Source: Pristionchus mayeri
Lineage: Eukaryota > Nematoda > Chromadorea > Rhabditida > Neodiplogasteridae
Direction: 5' to 3'
Length of the DNA stretch: 64,000 nucleotides
NCBI GenBank assembly: GCA_036245805.1
Contig: BTRK01000004.1
Span: 17,174,001 to 17,238,000 of the forward strand
A program made the translations under genes and the position numbers. The notes under the pieces were generated by a model, which made no database searches, had not been told where the DNA came from, and saw only the letters and a list, made by a program, of their open reading frames with translations. Below, piece by piece: positions 8,213-22,291 of this stretch; the first letter of the stretch is position 1, and every line of letters starts with the position of its first letter.

Positions 8213-8331
8213 GCTTACGACCATACCCCGTTGAGAACACGACATCCCGTCCGATCTGTCAAGTTAAGCAACGGTGGGCCCAGTTAGTACTTGGATCGGA
8301 GACGGCTTGGGAATCCTGGGTGTTGTAAGCA
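8213..8331 (+). rRNA. 5S ribosomal RNA, copy 4
   Basis: No difference from copy 2 seen. Confidence 0.97.
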
Positions 8332-8990
8332 TTTTGCTATTTTTTATAACCGGATATTGGCTTTTTCTCGTTTCTAGTCAATTTTTGCACCTTTTTAAAG
8401 GCTGCTTTCGATTGCTATTCATCGATTACGACACGACAAACTATCAAAAAAGTCCGAGTTTTCCTACTCAGGTGTAAATAATTCCGATTTTTTCTGAAAA
8501 TGAGTGAAAATTTTGAAGCTAAACCTTCGCCTTTGCTCTCAAAAGTTTCCGCCTATGCTCAACCACTCCCAAAAATGACCTTAACTTATGCCGTCAACTT
8601 TCAGCCGACACCTGTCGGAAGGCAGATACTAGCCAGAGGGTTACGGTAATCATTATCAGGGGTGCTGTAGCTTTGTCTGGTTATCCGCTGTGGCTAGCAT
8701 TGAACGCCGAGCACTGCCGCCGTAGTGGCCTGCTTTTCCGCCCATGTTGCCCACTCAATAACCCATATAGTAACCATCATTGGGGTACGGTAACAATCCC
8801 CAGGTGTACTGTAGTTGTCCACGAATCAGTACCAGCCCACTGCCCACTGTCTCTAGACACCCTGGCAGGTTCGCGCGTCCAACGGCGGCCATGTCTCGAT
8901 TCTGTCTACCCGATTTTAGCAGGGTCGCACTTTTTCTCAATTTCTCATCCCATTACCCTTCGTACTTTGTGTTATAGAATACGATACTTT

Positions 8991-9131
8991 TTGCCCCTTC
9001 GGGCTTGCAAAAATTGCATACGGCACCCGTATTTCAGGGGCCGTAGCGGGCAATTGGGAAAAGTTTTCAACCAGCAATAAACGCACCTCGGCTAAGCCTC
9101 ATTGGTCACGTTACCGCCACTGCGCAAAGCT
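8991..9131 (-). ncRNA. U4 snRNA, copy 4
   Basis: RNA as copy 1. Upstream, about 47 bp before the start, carries the CTGTACG variant (T for C) also found in copies 6-9. Confidence 0.95.
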
Positions 9132-9857
9132 GATGAGAGACGGAAAGGGAGATCTTACCTAGGGCGAGTGCTCTCTGTACGCGCCGGGACAGAAAAGGCC
9201 CCTTATCCGCTGATTCTAGAGAGCGCACACTCTTTATCCAGCGAAACAATTGCATGGATTCGACCCCGGATCCATCAGAGTGTCCTGAAGAACTCAAGGA
9301 GAAGGGGGCCAACCATCGGCAGGAACCTCGAAACTCCGCTGAGAAGGAGATCGGAGCAACTCCCCCGATCCCACACCCCCGAATTCGGATCAACTCTATC
9401 AATAGAGTTGGGTCGGCGCAGGTCTAGGAAGGGAATCGAACAGTAAAGTGGAGAGCGAGAGAAGAGAGATTGCATAGAGAAAGAGAAAGAACTCTCCGTC
9501 GTTTGCATTCTCTCTCGGATGTGAGTCTCGGAGCGAATGTTTCTGGCAATGTGCCAACAAAATACAATACATTCTTTTCAAAACGCAATCCATTGGAGTC
9601 TAGATCTTCCCAAAAAGATCAGGTGGACATCAGTGATGGCAAATCGATACCTGCTCTCCTTCTTTCACACGCTCTCTCGCTCCGTATTATCAGCGAAAGA
9701 TCACACGAAATGAGCAGAACGCATGTCGATTTGACATCTCGGATTGATCTTTGATCTCGGGAAAGATCAATTCATTTTCCAGTAATCGCATTTTCCTCCA
9801 CCATCTAGAGCGCACCGATTTGCAGGATACTGGCCGATTCTTTCACCATTAGCCCTC

Positions 9858-9976
9858 GCTTACGACCATACCCCGTTGAGAACACGACATCCCGTCCGAT
9901 CTGTCAAGTTAAGCAACGGTGGGCCCAGTTAGTACTTGGATCGGAGACGGCTTGGGAATCCTGGGTGTTGTAAGCA
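9858..9976 (+). rRNA. 5S ribosomal RNA, copy 5
   Basis: No difference from copy 2 seen. Confidence 0.97.
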
Positions 9977-10635
9977 TTTTGCTATTTTTTATAACCGGAT
10001 ATTGGCTTTTTCTCGTTTCTAGTCAATTTTTGCACCTTTTTAAAGGCTGCTTTCGATTGCTATTCATCGATTACGACACGACAAACTATCAAAAAAGTCC
10101 GAGTTTTCCTACTCAGGTGTAAATAATTCCGATTTTTTCTGAAAATGAGTGAAAATTTTGAAGCTAAACCTTCGCCTTTGCTCTCAAAAGTTTCCGCCTA
10201 TGCTCAACCACTCCCAAAAATGACCTTAACTTATGCCGTCAACTTTCAGCCGACACCTGTCGGAAGGCAGATACTAGCCAGAGGGTTACGGTAATCATTA
10301 TCAGGGGTGCTGTAGCTTTGTCTGGTTATCCGCTGTGGCTAGCATTGAACGCCGAGCACTGCCGCCGTAGTGGCCTGCTTTTCCGCCCATGTTGCCCACT
10401 CAATAACCCATATAGTAACCATCATTGGGGTACGGTAACAATCCCCAGGTGTACTGTAGTTGTCCACGAATCAGTACCAGCCCACTGCCCACTGTCTCTA
10501 GACACCCTGGCAGGTTCGCGCGTCCAACGGCGGCCATGTCTCGATTCTGTCTACCCGATTTTAGCAGGGTCGCACTTTTTCTCAATTTCTCATCCCATTA
10601 CCCTTCGTACTTTGTGTTATAGAATACGATACTTT

Positions 10636-10776
10636 TTGCCCCTTCGGGCTTGCAAAAATTGCATACGGCACCCGTATTTCAGGGGCCGTAGCGGGCAATT
10701 GGGAAAAGTTTTCAACCAGCAATAAACGCACCTCGGCTAAGCCTCATTGGTCACGTTACCGCCACTGCGCAAAGCT
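10636..10776 (-). ncRNA. U4 snRNA, copy 5
   Basis: RNA as copy 1, with the majority upstream sequence (CTGCACG). The spacer beyond carries CCATCCAGAG instead of CCATCTAGAG. Confidence 0.95.
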
Positions 10777-11502
10777 GATGAGAGACGGAAAGGGAGATCT
10801 TACCTAGGGCGAGTGCTCTCTGCACGCGCCGGGACAGAAAAGGCCCCTTATCCGCTGATTCTAGAGAGCGCACACTCTTTATCCAGCGAAACAATTGCAT
10901 GGATTCGACCCCGGATCCATCAGAGTGTCCTGAAGAACTCAAGGAGAAGGGGGCCAACCATCGGCAGGAACCTCGAAACTCCGCTGAGAAGGAGATCGGA
11001 GCAACTCCCCCGATCCCACACCCCCGAATTCGGATCAACTCTATCAATAGAGTTGGGTCGGCGCAGGTCTAGGAAGGGAATCGAACAGTAAAGTGGAGAG
11101 CGAGAGAAGAGAGATTGCATAGAGAAAGAGAAAGAACTCTCCGTCGTTTGCATTCTCTCTCGGATGTGAGTCTCGGAGCGAATGTTTCTGGCAATGTGCC
11201 AACAAAATACAATACATTCTTTTCAAAACGCAATCCATTGGAGTCTAGATCTTCCCAAAAAGATCAGGTGGACATCAGTGATGGCAAATCGATACCTGCT
11301 CTCCTTCTTTCACACGCTCTCTCGCTCCGTATTATCAGCGAAAGATCACACGAAATGAGCAGAACGCATGTCGATTTGACATCTCGGATTGATCTTTGAT
11401 CTCGGGAAAGATCAATTCATTTTCCAGTAATCGCATTTTCCTCCACCATCCAGAGCGCACCGATTTGCAGGATACTGGCCGATTCTTTCACCATTAGCCC
11501 TC

Positions 11503-11621
11503 GCTTACGACCATACCCCGTTGAGAACACGACATCCCGTCCGATCTGTCAAGTTAAGCAACGGTGGGCCCAGTTAGTACTTGGATCGGAGACGGCTTGG
11601 GAATCCTGGGTGTTGTAAGCA
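11503..11621 (+). rRNA. 5S ribosomal RNA, copy 6
   Basis: No difference from copy 2 seen. Confidence 0.97.
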
Positions 11622-12280
11622 TTTTGCTATTTTTTATAACCGGATATTGGCTTTTTCTCGTTTCTAGTCAATTTTTGCACCTTTTTAAAGGCTGCTTTCG
11701 ATTGCTATTCATCGATTACGACACGACAAACTATCAAAAAAGTCCGAGTTTTCCTACTCAGGTGTAAATAATTCCGATTTTTTCTGAAAATGAGTGAAAA
11801 TTTTGAAGCTAAACCTTCGCCTTTGCTCTCAAAAGTTTCCGCCTATGCTCAACCACTCCCAAAAATGACCTTAACTTATGCCGTCAACTTTCAGCCGACA
11901 CCTGTCGGAAGGCAGATACTAGCCAGAGGGTTACGGTAATCATTATCAGGGGTGCTGTAGCTTTGTCTGGTTATCCGCTGTGGCTAGCATTGAACGCCGA
12001 GCACTGCCGCCGTAGTGGCCTGCTTTTCCGCCCATGTTGCCCACTCAATAACCCATATAGTAACCATCATTGGGGTACGGTAACAATCCCCAGGTGTACT
12101 GTAGTTGTCCACGAATCAGTACCAGCCCACTGCCCACTGTCTCTAGACACCCTGGCAGGTTCGCGCGTCCAACGGCGGCCATGTCTCGATTCTGTCTACC
12201 CGATTTTAGCAGGGTCGCACTTTTTCTCAATTTCTCATCCCATTACCCTTCGTACTTTGTGTTATAGAATACGATACTTT

Positions 12281-12421
12281 TTGCCCCTTCGGGCTTGCAA
12301 AAATTGCATACGGCACCCGTATTTCAGGGGCCGTAGCGGGCAATTGGGAAAAGTTTTCAACCAGCAATAAACGCACCTCGGCTAAGCCTCATTGGTCACG
12401 TTACCGCCACTGCGCAAAGCT
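12281..12421 (-). ncRNA. U4 snRNA, copy 6
   Basis: RNA as copy 1; upstream CTGTACG variant. The following spacer has a private T at about 12935 (AAATTGATACC). Confidence 0.95.
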
Positions 12422-13147
12422 GATGAGAGACGGAAAGGGAGATCTTACCTAGGGCGAGTGCTCTCTGTACGCGCCGGGACAGAAAAGGCCCCTTATCCGC
12501 TGATTCTAGAGAGCGCACACTCTTTATCCAGCGAAACAATTGCATGGATTCGACCCCGGATCCATCAGAGTGTCCTGAAGAACTCAAGGAGAAGGGGGCC
12601 AACCATCGGCAGGAACCTCGAAACTCCGCTGAGAAGGAGATCGGAGCAACTCCCCCGATCCCACACCCCCGAATTCGGATCAACTCTATCAATAGAGTTG
12701 GGTCGGCGCAGGTCTAGGAAGGGAATCGAACAGTAAAGTGGAGAGCGAGAGAAGAGAGATTGCATAGAGAAAGAGAAAGAACTCTCCGTCGTTTGCATTC
12801 TCTCTCGGATGTGAGTCTCGGAGCGAATGTTTCTGGCAATGTGCCAACAAAATACAATACATTCTTTTCAAAACGCAATCCATTGGAGTCTAGATCTTCC
12901 CAAAAAGATCAGGTGGACATCAGTGATGGCAAATTGATACCTGCTCTCCTTCTTTCACACGCTCTCTCGCTCCGTATTATCAGCGAAAGATCACACGAAA
13001 TGAGCAGAACGCATGTCGATTTGACATCTCGGATTGATCTTTGATCTCGGGAAAGATCAATTCATTTTCCAGTAATCGCATTTTCCTCCACCATCCAGAG
13101 CGCACCGATTTGCAGGATACTGGCCGATTCTTTCACCATTAGCCCTC

Positions 13148-13266
13148 GCTTACGACCATACCCCGTTGAGAACACGACATCCCGTCCGATCTGTCAAGTT
13201 AAGCAACGGTGGGCCCAGTTAGTACTTGGATCGGAGACGGCTTGGGAATCCTGGGTGTTGTAAGCA
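13148..13266 (+). rRNA. 5S ribosomal RNA, copy 7
   Basis: No difference from copy 2 seen. Confidence 0.97.
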
Positions 13267-13925
13267 TTTTGCTATTTTTTATAACCGGATATTGGCTTTT
13301 TCTCGTTTCTAGTCAATTTTTGCACCTTTTTAAAGGCTGCTTTCGATTGCTATTCATCGATTACGACACGACAAACTATCAAAAAAGTCCGAGTTTTCCT
13401 ACTCAGGTGTAAATAATTCCGATTTTTTCTGAAAATGAGTGAAAATTTTGAAGCTAAACCTTCGCCTTTGCTCTCAAAAGTTTCCGCCTATGCTCAACCA
13501 CTCCCAAAAATGACCTTAACTTATGCCGTCAACTTTCAGCCGACACCTGTCGGAAGGCAGATACTAGCCAGAGGGTTACGGTAATCATTATCAGGGGTGC
13601 TGTAGCTTTGTCTGGTTATCCGCTGTGGCTAGCATTGAACGCCGAGCACTGCCGCCGTAGTGGCCTGCTTTTCCGCCCATGTTGCCCACTCAATAACCCA
13701 TATAGTAACCATCATTGGGGTACGGTAACAATCCCCAGGTGTACTGTAGTTGTCCACGAATCAGTACCAGCCCACTGCCCACTGTCTCTAGACACCCTGG
13801 CAGGTTCGCGCGTCCAACGGCGGCCATGTCTCGATTCTGTCTACCCGATTTTAGCAGGGTCGCACTTTTTCTCAATTTCTCATCCCATTACCCTTCGTAC
13901 TTTGTGTTATAGAATACGATACTTT

Positions 13926-14066
13926 TTGCCCCTTCGGGCTTGCAAAAATTGCATACGGCACCCGTATTTCAGGGGCCGTAGCGGGCAATTGGGAAAAGTT
14001 TTCAACCAGCAATAAACGCACCTCGGCTAAGCCTCATTGGTCACGTTACCGCCACTGCGCAAAGCT
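13926..14066 (-). ncRNA. U4 snRNA, copy 7
   Basis: RNA as copy 1; upstream CTGTACG variant. Confidence 0.95.
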
Positions 14067-14792
14067 GATGAGAGACGGAAAGGGAGATCTTACCTAGGGC
14101 GAGTGCTCTCTGTACGCGCCGGGACAGAAAAGGCCCCTTATCCGCTGATTCTAGAGAGCGCACACTCTTTATCCAGCGAAACAATTGCATGGATTCGACC
14201 CCGGATCCATCAGAGTGTCCTGAAGAACTCAAGGAGAAGGGGGCCAACCATCGGCAGGAACCTCGAAACTCCGCTGAGAAGGAGATCGGAGCAACTCCCC
14301 CGATCCCACACCCCCGAATTCGGATCAACTCTATCAATAGAGTTGGGTCGGCGCAGGTCTAGGAAGGGAATCGAACAGTAAAGTGGAGAGCGAGAGAAGA
14401 GAGATTGCATAGAGAAAGAGAAAGAACTCTCCGTCGTTTGCATTCTCTCTCGGATGTGAGTCTCGGAGCGAATGTTTCTGGCAATGTGCCAACAAAATAC
14501 AATACATTCTTTTCAAAACGCAATCCATTGGAGTCTAGATCTTCCCAAAAAGATCAGGTGGACATCAGTGATGGCAAATCGATACCTGCTCTCCTTCTTT
14601 CACACGCTCTCTCGCTCCGTATTATCAGCGAAAGATCACACGAAATGAGCAGAACGCATGTCGATTTGACATCTCGGATTGATCTTTGATCTCGGGAAAG
14701 ATCAATTCATTTTCCAGTAATCGCATTTTCCTCCACCATCCAGAGCGCACCGATTTGCAGGATACTGGCCGATTCTTTCACCATTAGCCCTC

Positions 14793-14911
14793 GCTTACGA
14801 CCATACCCCGTTGAGAACACGACATCCCGTCCGATCTGTCAAGTTAAGCAACGGTGGGCCCAGTTAGTACTTGGATCGGAGACGGCTTGGGAATCCTGGG
14901 TGTTGTAAGCA
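14793..14911 (+). rRNA. 5S ribosomal RNA, copy 8
   Basis: No difference from copy 2 seen. Confidence 0.97.
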
Positions 14912-15570
14912 TTTTGCTATTTTTTATAACCGGATATTGGCTTTTTCTCGTTTCTAGTCAATTTTTGCACCTTTTTAAAGGCTGCTTTCGATTGCTATTC
15001 ATCGATTACGACACGACAAACTATCAAAAAAGTCCGAGTTTTCCTACTCAGGTGTAAATAATTCCGATTTTTTCTGAAAATGAGTGAAAATTTTGAAGCT
15101 AAACCTTCGCCTTTGCTCTCAAAAGTTTCCGCCTATGCTCAACCACTCCCAAAAATGACCTTAACTTATGCCGTCAACTTTCAGCCGACACCTGTCGGAA
15201 GGCAGATACTAGCCAGAGGGTTACGGTAATCATTATCAGGGGTGCTGTAGCTTTGTCTGGTTATCCGCTGTGGCTAGCATTGAACGCCGAGCACTGCCGC
15301 CGTAGTGGCCTGCTTTTCCGCCCATGTTGCCCACTCAATAACCCATATAGTAACCATCATTGGGGTACGGTAACAATCCCCAGGTGTACTGTAGTTGTCC
15401 ACGAATCAGTACCAGCCCACTGCCCACTGTCTCTAGACACCCTGGCAGGTTCGCGCGTCCAACGGCGGCCATGTCTCGATTCTGTCTACCCGATTTTAGC
15501 AGGGTCGCACTTTTTCTCAATTTCTCATCCCATTACCCTTCGTACTTTGTGTTATAGAATACGATACTTT

Positions 15571-15711
15571 TTGCCCCTTCGGGCTTGCAAAAATTGCATA
15601 CGGCACCCGTATTTCAGGGGCCGTAGCGGGCAATTGGGAAAAGTTTTCAACCAGCAATAAACGCACCTCGGCTAAGCCTCATTGGTCACGTTACCGCCAC
15701 TGCGCAAAGCT
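15571..15711 (-). ncRNA. U4 snRNA, copy 8
   Basis: RNA as copy 1; upstream CTGTACG variant. Private C in the divergent spacer (GAACCCAAGG, near 15873). Confidence 0.95.
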
Positions 15712-16437
15712 GATGAGAGACGGAAAGGGAGATCTTACCTAGGGCGAGTGCTCTCTGTACGCGCCGGGACAGAAAAGGCCCCTTATCCGCTGATTCTAGA
15801 GAGCGCACACTCTTTATCCAGCGAAACAATTGCATGGATTCGACCCCGGATCCATCAGAGTGTCCTGAAGAACCCAAGGAGAAGGGGGCCAACCATCGGC
15901 AGGAACCTCGAAACTCCGCTGAGAAGGAGATCGGAGCAACTCCCCCGATCCCACACCCCCGAATTCGGATCAACTCTATCAATAGAGTTGGGTCGGCGCA
16001 GGTCTAGGAAGGGAATCGAACAGTAAAGTGGAGAGCGAGAGAAGAGAGATTGCATAGAGAAAGAGAAAGAACTCTCCGTCGTTTGCATTCTCTCTCGGAT
16101 GTGAGTCTCGGAGCGAATGTTTCTGGCAATGTGCCAACAAAATACAATACATTCTTTTCAAAACGCAATCCATTGGAGTCTAGATCTTCCCAAAAAGATC
16201 AGGTGGACATCAGTGATGGCAAATCGATACCTGCTCTCCTTCTTTCACACGCTCTCTCGCTCCGTATTATCAGCGAAAGATCACACGAAATGAGCAGAAC
16301 GCATGTCGATTTGACATCTCGGATTGATCTTTGATCTCGGGAAAGATCAATTCATTTTCCAGTAATCGCATTTTCCTCCACCATCTAGAGCGCACCGATT
16401 TGCAGGATACTGGCCGATTCTTTCACCATTAGCCCTC

Positions 16438-16556
16438 GCTTACGACCATACCCCGTTGAGAACACGACATCCCGTCCGATCTGTCAAGTTAAGCAACGGT
16501 GGGCCCAGTTAGTACTTGGATCGGAGACGGCTTGGGAATCCTGGGTGTTGTAAGCA
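16438..16556 (+). rRNA. 5S ribosomal RNA, copy 9
   Basis: No difference from copy 2 seen. Confidence 0.97.
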
Positions 16557-17215
16557 TTTTGCTATTTTTTATAACCGGATATTGGCTTTTTCTCGTTTCT
16601 AGTCAATTTTTGCACCTTTTTAAAGGCTGCTTTCGATTGCTATTCATCGATTACGACACGACAAACTATCAAAAAAGTCCGAGTTTTCCTACTCAGGTGT
16701 AAATAATTCCGATTTTTTCTGAAAATGAGTGAAAATTTTGAAGCTAAACCTTCGCCTTTGCTCTCAAAAGTTTCCGCCTATGCTCAACCACTCCCAAAAA
16801 TGACCTTAACTTATGCCGTCAACTTTCAGCCGACACCTGTCGGAAGGCAGATACTAGCCAGAGGGTTACGGTAATCATTATCAGGGGTGCTGTAGCTTTG
16901 TCTGGTTATCCGCTGTGGCTAGCATTGAACGCCGAGCACTGCCGCCGTAGTGGCCTGCTTTTCCGCCCATGTTGCCCACTCAATAACCCATATAGTAACC
17001 ATCATTGGGGTACGGTAACAATCCCCAGGTGTACTGTAGTTGTCCACGAATCAGTACCAGCCCACTGCCCACTGTCTCTAGACACCCTGGCAGGTTCGCG
17101 CGTCCAACGGCGGCCATGTCTCGATTCTGTCTACCCGATTTTAGCAGGGTCGCACTTTTTCTCAATTTCTCATCCCATTACCCTTCGTACTTTGTGTTAT
17201 AGAATACGATACTTT

Positions 17216-17356
17216 TTGCCCCTTCGGGCTTGCAAAAATTGCATACGGCACCCGTATTTCAGGGGCCGTAGCGGGCAATTGGGAAAAGTTTTCAACCAGC
17301 AATAAACGCACCTCGGCTAAGCCTCATTGGTCACGTTACCGCCACTGCGCAAAGCT
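17216..17356 (-). ncRNA. U4 snRNA, copy 9
   Basis: RNA as copy 1; last of the run with the upstream CTGTACG variant. Confidence 0.95.
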
Positions 17357-18082
17357 GATGAGAGACGGAAAGGGAGATCTTACCTAGGGCGAGTGCTCTC
17401 TGTACGCGCCGGGACAGAAAAGGCCCCTTATCCGCTGATTCTAGAGAGCGCACACTCTTTATCCAGCGAAACAATTGCATGGATTCGACCCCGGATCCAT
17501 CAGAGTGTCCTGAAGAACTCAAGGAGAAGGGGGCCAACCATCGGCAGGAACCTCGAAACTCCGCTGAGAAGGAGATCGGAGCAACTCCCCCGATCCCACA
17601 CCCCCGAATTCGGATCAACTCTATCAATAGAGTTGGGTCGGCGCAGGTCTAGGAAGGGAATCGAACAGTAAAGTGGAGAGCGAGAGAAGAGAGATTGCAT
17701 AGAGAAAGAGAAAGAACTCTCCGTCGTTTGCATTCTCTCTCGGATGTGAGTCTCGGAGCGAATGTTTCTGGCAATGTGCCAACAAAATACAATACATTCT
17801 TTTCAAAACGCAATCCATTGGAGTCTAGATCTTCCCAAAAAGATCAGGTGGACATCAGTGATGGCAAATCGATACCTGCTCTCCTTCTTTCACACGCTCT
17901 CTCGCTCCGTATTATCAGCGAAAGATCACACGAAATGAGCAGAACGCATGTCGATTTGACATCTCGGATTGATCTTTGATCTCGGGAAAGATCAATTCAT
18001 TTTCCAGTAATCGCATTTTCCTCCACCATCTAGAGCGCACCGATTTGCAGGATACTGGCCGATTCTTTCACCATTAGCCCTC

Positions 18083-18201
18083 GCTTACGACCATACCCCG
18101 TTGAGAACACGACATCCCGTCCGATCTGTCAAGTTAAGCAACGGTGGGCCCAGTTAGTACTTGGATCGGAGACGGCTTGGGAATCCTGGGTGTTGTAAGC
18201 A
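18083..18201 (+). rRNA. 5S ribosomal RNA, copy 10
   Basis: No difference from copy 2 seen. The spacer after it carries the three-base haplotype (T, A, T at 18578, 18617, 18621) shared with copies 11 and 28-37. Confidence 0.97.
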
Positions 18202-18860
18202 TTTTGCTATTTTTTATAACCGGATATTGGCTTTTTCTCGTTTCTAGTCAATTTTTGCACCTTTTTAAAGGCTGCTTTCGATTGCTATTCATCGATTACG
18301 ACACGACAAACTATCAAAAAAGTCCGAGTTTTCCTACTCAGGTGTAAATAATTCCGATTTTTTCTGAAAATGAGTGAAAATTTTGAAGCTAAACCTTCGC
18401 CTTTGCTCTCAAAAGTTTCCGCCTATGCTCAACCACTCCCAAAAATGACCTTAACTTATGCCGTCAACTTTCAGCCGACACCTGTCGGAAGGCAGATACT
18501 AGCCAGAGGGTTACGGTAATCATTATCAGGGGTGCTGTAGCTTTGTCTGGTTATCCGCTGTGGCTAGCATTGAACGCTGAGCACTGCCGCCGTAGTGGCC
18601 TGCTTTTCCGCCCATGATGCTCACTCAATAACCCATATAGTAACCATCATTGGGGTACGGTAACAATCCCCAGGTGTACTGTAGTTGTCCACGAATCAGT
18701 ACCAGCCCACTGCCCACTGTCTCTAGACACCCTGGCAGGTTCGCGCGTCCAACGGCGGCCATGTCTCGATTCTGTCTACCCGATTTTAGCAGGGTCGCAC
18801 TTTTTCTCAATTTCTCATCCCATTACCCTTCGTACTTTGTGTTATAGAATACGATACTTT

Positions 18861-19001
18861 TTGCCCCTTCGGGCTTGCAAAAATTGCATACGGCACCCGT
18901 ATTTCAGGGGCCGTAGCGGGCAATTGGGAAAAGTTTTCAACCAGCAATAAACGCACCTCGGCTAAGCCTCATTGGTCACGTTACCGCCACTGCGCAAAGC
19001 T
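18861..19001 (-). ncRNA. U4 snRNA, copy 10
   Basis: RNA as copy 1; upstream CTGCACG form. Confidence 0.95.
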
Positions 19002-19727
19002 GATGAGAGACGGAAAGGGAGATCTTACCTAGGGCGAGTGCTCTCTGCACGCGCCGGGACAGAAAAGGCCCCTTATCCGCTGATTCTAGAGAGCGCACAC
19101 TCTTTATCCAGCGAAACAATTGCATGGATTCGACCCCGGATCCATCAGAGTGTCCTGAAGAACTCAAGGAGAAGGGGGCCAACCATCGGCAGGAACCTCG
19201 AAACTCCGCTGAGAAGGAGATCGGAGCAACTCCCCCGATCCCACACCCCCGAATTCGGATCAACTCTATCAATAGAGTTGGGTCGGCGCAGGTCTAGGAA
19301 GGGAATCGAACAGTAAAGTGGAGAGCGAGAGAAGAGAGATTGCATAGAGAAAGAGAAAGAACTCTCCGTCGTTTGCATTCTCTCTCGGATGTGAGTCTCG
19401 GAGCGAATGTTTCTGGCAATGTGCCAACAAAATACAATACATTCTTTTCAAAACGCAATCCATTGGAGTCTAGATCTTCCCAAAAAGATCAGGTGGACAT
19501 CAGTGATGGCAAATCGATACCTGCTCTCCTTCTTTCACACGCTCTCTCGCTCCGTATTATCAGCGAAAGATCACACGAAATGAGCAGAACGCATGTCGAT
19601 TTGACATCTCGGATTGATCTTTGATCTCGGGAAAGATCAATTCATTTTCCAGTAATCGCATTTTCCTCCACCATCTAGAGCGCACCGATTTGCAGGATAC
19701 TGGCCGATTCTTTCACCATTAGCCCTC

Positions 19728-19846
19728 GCTTACGACCATACCCCGTTGAGAACACGACATCCCGTCCGATCTGTCAAGTTAAGCAACGGTGGGCCCAGTT
19801 AGTACTTGGATCGGAGACGGCTTGGGAATCCTGGGTGTTGTAAGCA
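19728..19846 (+). rRNA. 5S ribosomal RNA, copy 11
   Basis: No difference from copy 2 seen; same spacer haplotype as copy 10. Confidence 0.97.
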
Positions 19847-20505
19847 TTTTGCTATTTTTTATAACCGGATATTGGCTTTTTCTCGTTTCTAGTCAATTTT
19901 TGCACCTTTTTAAAGGCTGCTTTCGATTGCTATTCATCGATTACGACACGACAAACTATCAAAAAAGTCCGAGTTTTCCTACTCAGGTGTAAATAATTCC
20001 GATTTTTTCTGAAAATGAGTGAAAATTTTGAAGCTAAACCTTCGCCTTTGCTCTCAAAAGTTTCCGCCTATGCTCAACCACTCCCAAAAATGACCTTAAC
20101 TTATGCCGTCAACTTTCAGCCGACACCTGTCGGAAGGCAGATACTAGCCAGAGGGTTACGGTAATCATTATCAGGGGTGCTGTAGCTTTGTCTGGTTATC
20201 CGCTGTGGCTAGCATTGAACGCTGAGCACTGCCGCCGTAGTGGCCTGCTTTTCCGCCCATGATGCTCACTCAATAACCCATATAGTAACCATCATTGGGG
20301 TACGGTAACAATCCCCAGGTGTACTGTAGTTGTCCACGAATCAGTACCAGCCCACTGCCCACTGTCTCTAGACACCCTGGCAGGTTCGCGCGTCCAACGG
20401 CGGCCATGTCTCGATTCTGTCTACCCGATTTTAGCAGGGTCGCACTTTTTCTCAATTTCTCATCCCATTACCCTTCGTACTTTGTGTTATAGAATACGAT
20501 ACTTT

Positions 20506-20646
20506 TTGCCCCTTCGGGCTTGCAAAAATTGCATACGGCACCCGTATTTCAGGGGCCGTAGCGGGCAATTGGGAAAAGTTTTCAACCAGCAATAAACGCA
20601 CCTCGGCTAAGCCTCATTGGTCACGTTACCGCCACTGCGCAAAGCT
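20506..20646 (-). ncRNA. U4 snRNA, copy 11
   Basis: RNA as copy 1. Private A in the upstream spacer (GAGCGAACAC, near 20741). Confidence 0.95.
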
Positions 20647-21372
20647 GATGAGAGACGGAAAGGGAGATCTTACCTAGGGCGAGTGCTCTCTGCACGCGCC
20701 GGGACAGAAAAGGCCCCTTATCCGCTGATTCTAGAGAGCGAACACTCTTTATCCAGCGAAACAATTGCATGGATTCGACCCCGGATCCATCAGAGTGTCC
20801 TGAAGAACTCAAGGAGAAGGGGGCCAACCATCGGCAGGAACCTCGAAACTCCGCTGAGAAGGAGATCGGAGCAACTCCCCCGATCCCACACCCCCGAATT
20901 CGGATCAACTCTATCAATAGAGTTGGGTCGGCGCAGGTCTAGGAAGGGAATCGAACAGTAAAGTGGAGAGCGAGAGAAGAGAGATTGCATAGAGAAAGAG
21001 AAAGAACTCTCCGTCGTTTGCATTCTCTCTCGGATGTGAGTCTCGGAGCGAATGTTTCTGGCAATGTGCCAACAAAATACAATACATTCTTTTCAAAACG
21101 CAATCCATTGGAGTCTAGATCTTCCCAAAAAGATCAGGTGGACATCAGTGATGGCAAATCGATACCTGCTCTCCTTCTTTCACACGCTCTCTCGCTCCGT
21201 ATTATCAGCGAAAGATCACACGAAATGAGCAGAACGCATGTCGATTTGACATCTCGGATTGATCTTTGATCTCGGGAAAGATCAATTCATTTTCCAGTAA
21301 TCGCATTTTCCTCCACCATCTAGAGCGCACCGATTTGCAGGATACTGGCCGATTCTTTCACCCTTAGCCCTC

Positions 21373-21491
21373 GCTTACGACCATACCCCGTTGAGAACAC
21401 GACATCCCGTCCGATCTGTCAAGTTAAGCAACGGTGGGCCCAGTTAGTACTTGGATCGGAGACGGCTTGGGAATCCTGGGTGTTGTAAGCA
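21373..21491 (+). rRNA. 5S ribosomal RNA, copy 12
   Basis: Mature sequence as copy 2. Private C at 21362, eleven bases upstream (CACCCTTAGCCC). This unit is the most divergent in its spacer. Confidence 0.96.
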
Positions 21492-22150
21492 TTTTGCTAT
21501 TTTTTATAACCGGATATTGGCTTTTTCTCGTTTCTAGTCAATTTTTGCACCTTTTTAAAGGCTGCTTTCGATTGCTATTCATCGATTACGACACGACAAA
21601 CTATCAAAAAAGTCCGAGTTTTCCTACTCAGGTGTAAATAATTCCGATTTTTTCTGAAAATGAGTGAACATTTTGAAGCTAAACCTTCGCCTTTGCTCTC
21701 AAAAGTTTCCGCCTATGCTCAACCACTCCCAAAAATGACCTTACCTTATGCCGTCAACTTTCAGCCGACACCTGTCGGAATGCAGATACTAGCCAGAGGG
21801 TTACGGTAATCATTATCAGGGGTACTGTAGCTTTGTCTGGTTATCCGCTGTGGCTAGCATTGAACGCTGAGCACTGCCGCCGTAGTGGCCTGCTTTTCCG
21901 CCCATGTTGCCCACTCAATAACCCATATAGTAACCATCATTGGGGTACGGTAACAATCCCCAGGTGCACTGTAGTTGTCCACGAATCAGTACCAGCCCAC
22001 TGCCCACTGTCTCTAGACACCCTGGCAGGTTCGCGCGTCCAACGGCGGCCATGTCTCGATTCTGTCTACCCGATTTTAGCAGGGTCGCACTTTTTCTCAA
22101 TTTCTCATCCCATTACCCTTCGTACTTTGTGTTATAGAATACGATACTTT

Positions 22151-22291
22151 TTGCCCCTTCGGGCTTGCAAAAATTGCATACGGCACCCGTATTTCAGGGG
22201 CCGTAGCGGGCAATTGGGAAAAGTTTTCAACCAGCAAGAAACGCACCTCGGCTAAGCCTCATTGGTCACGTTACCGCCACTGCGCAAAGCT
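22151..22291 (-). ncRNA. U4 snRNA, copy 12 (variant)
   Basis: A to C at nt 54 (G for T on the + strand at 22238), in TTTATTGC, next to the strand that pairs with U6 in stem I. Otherwise as copy 1. Confidence 0.93.
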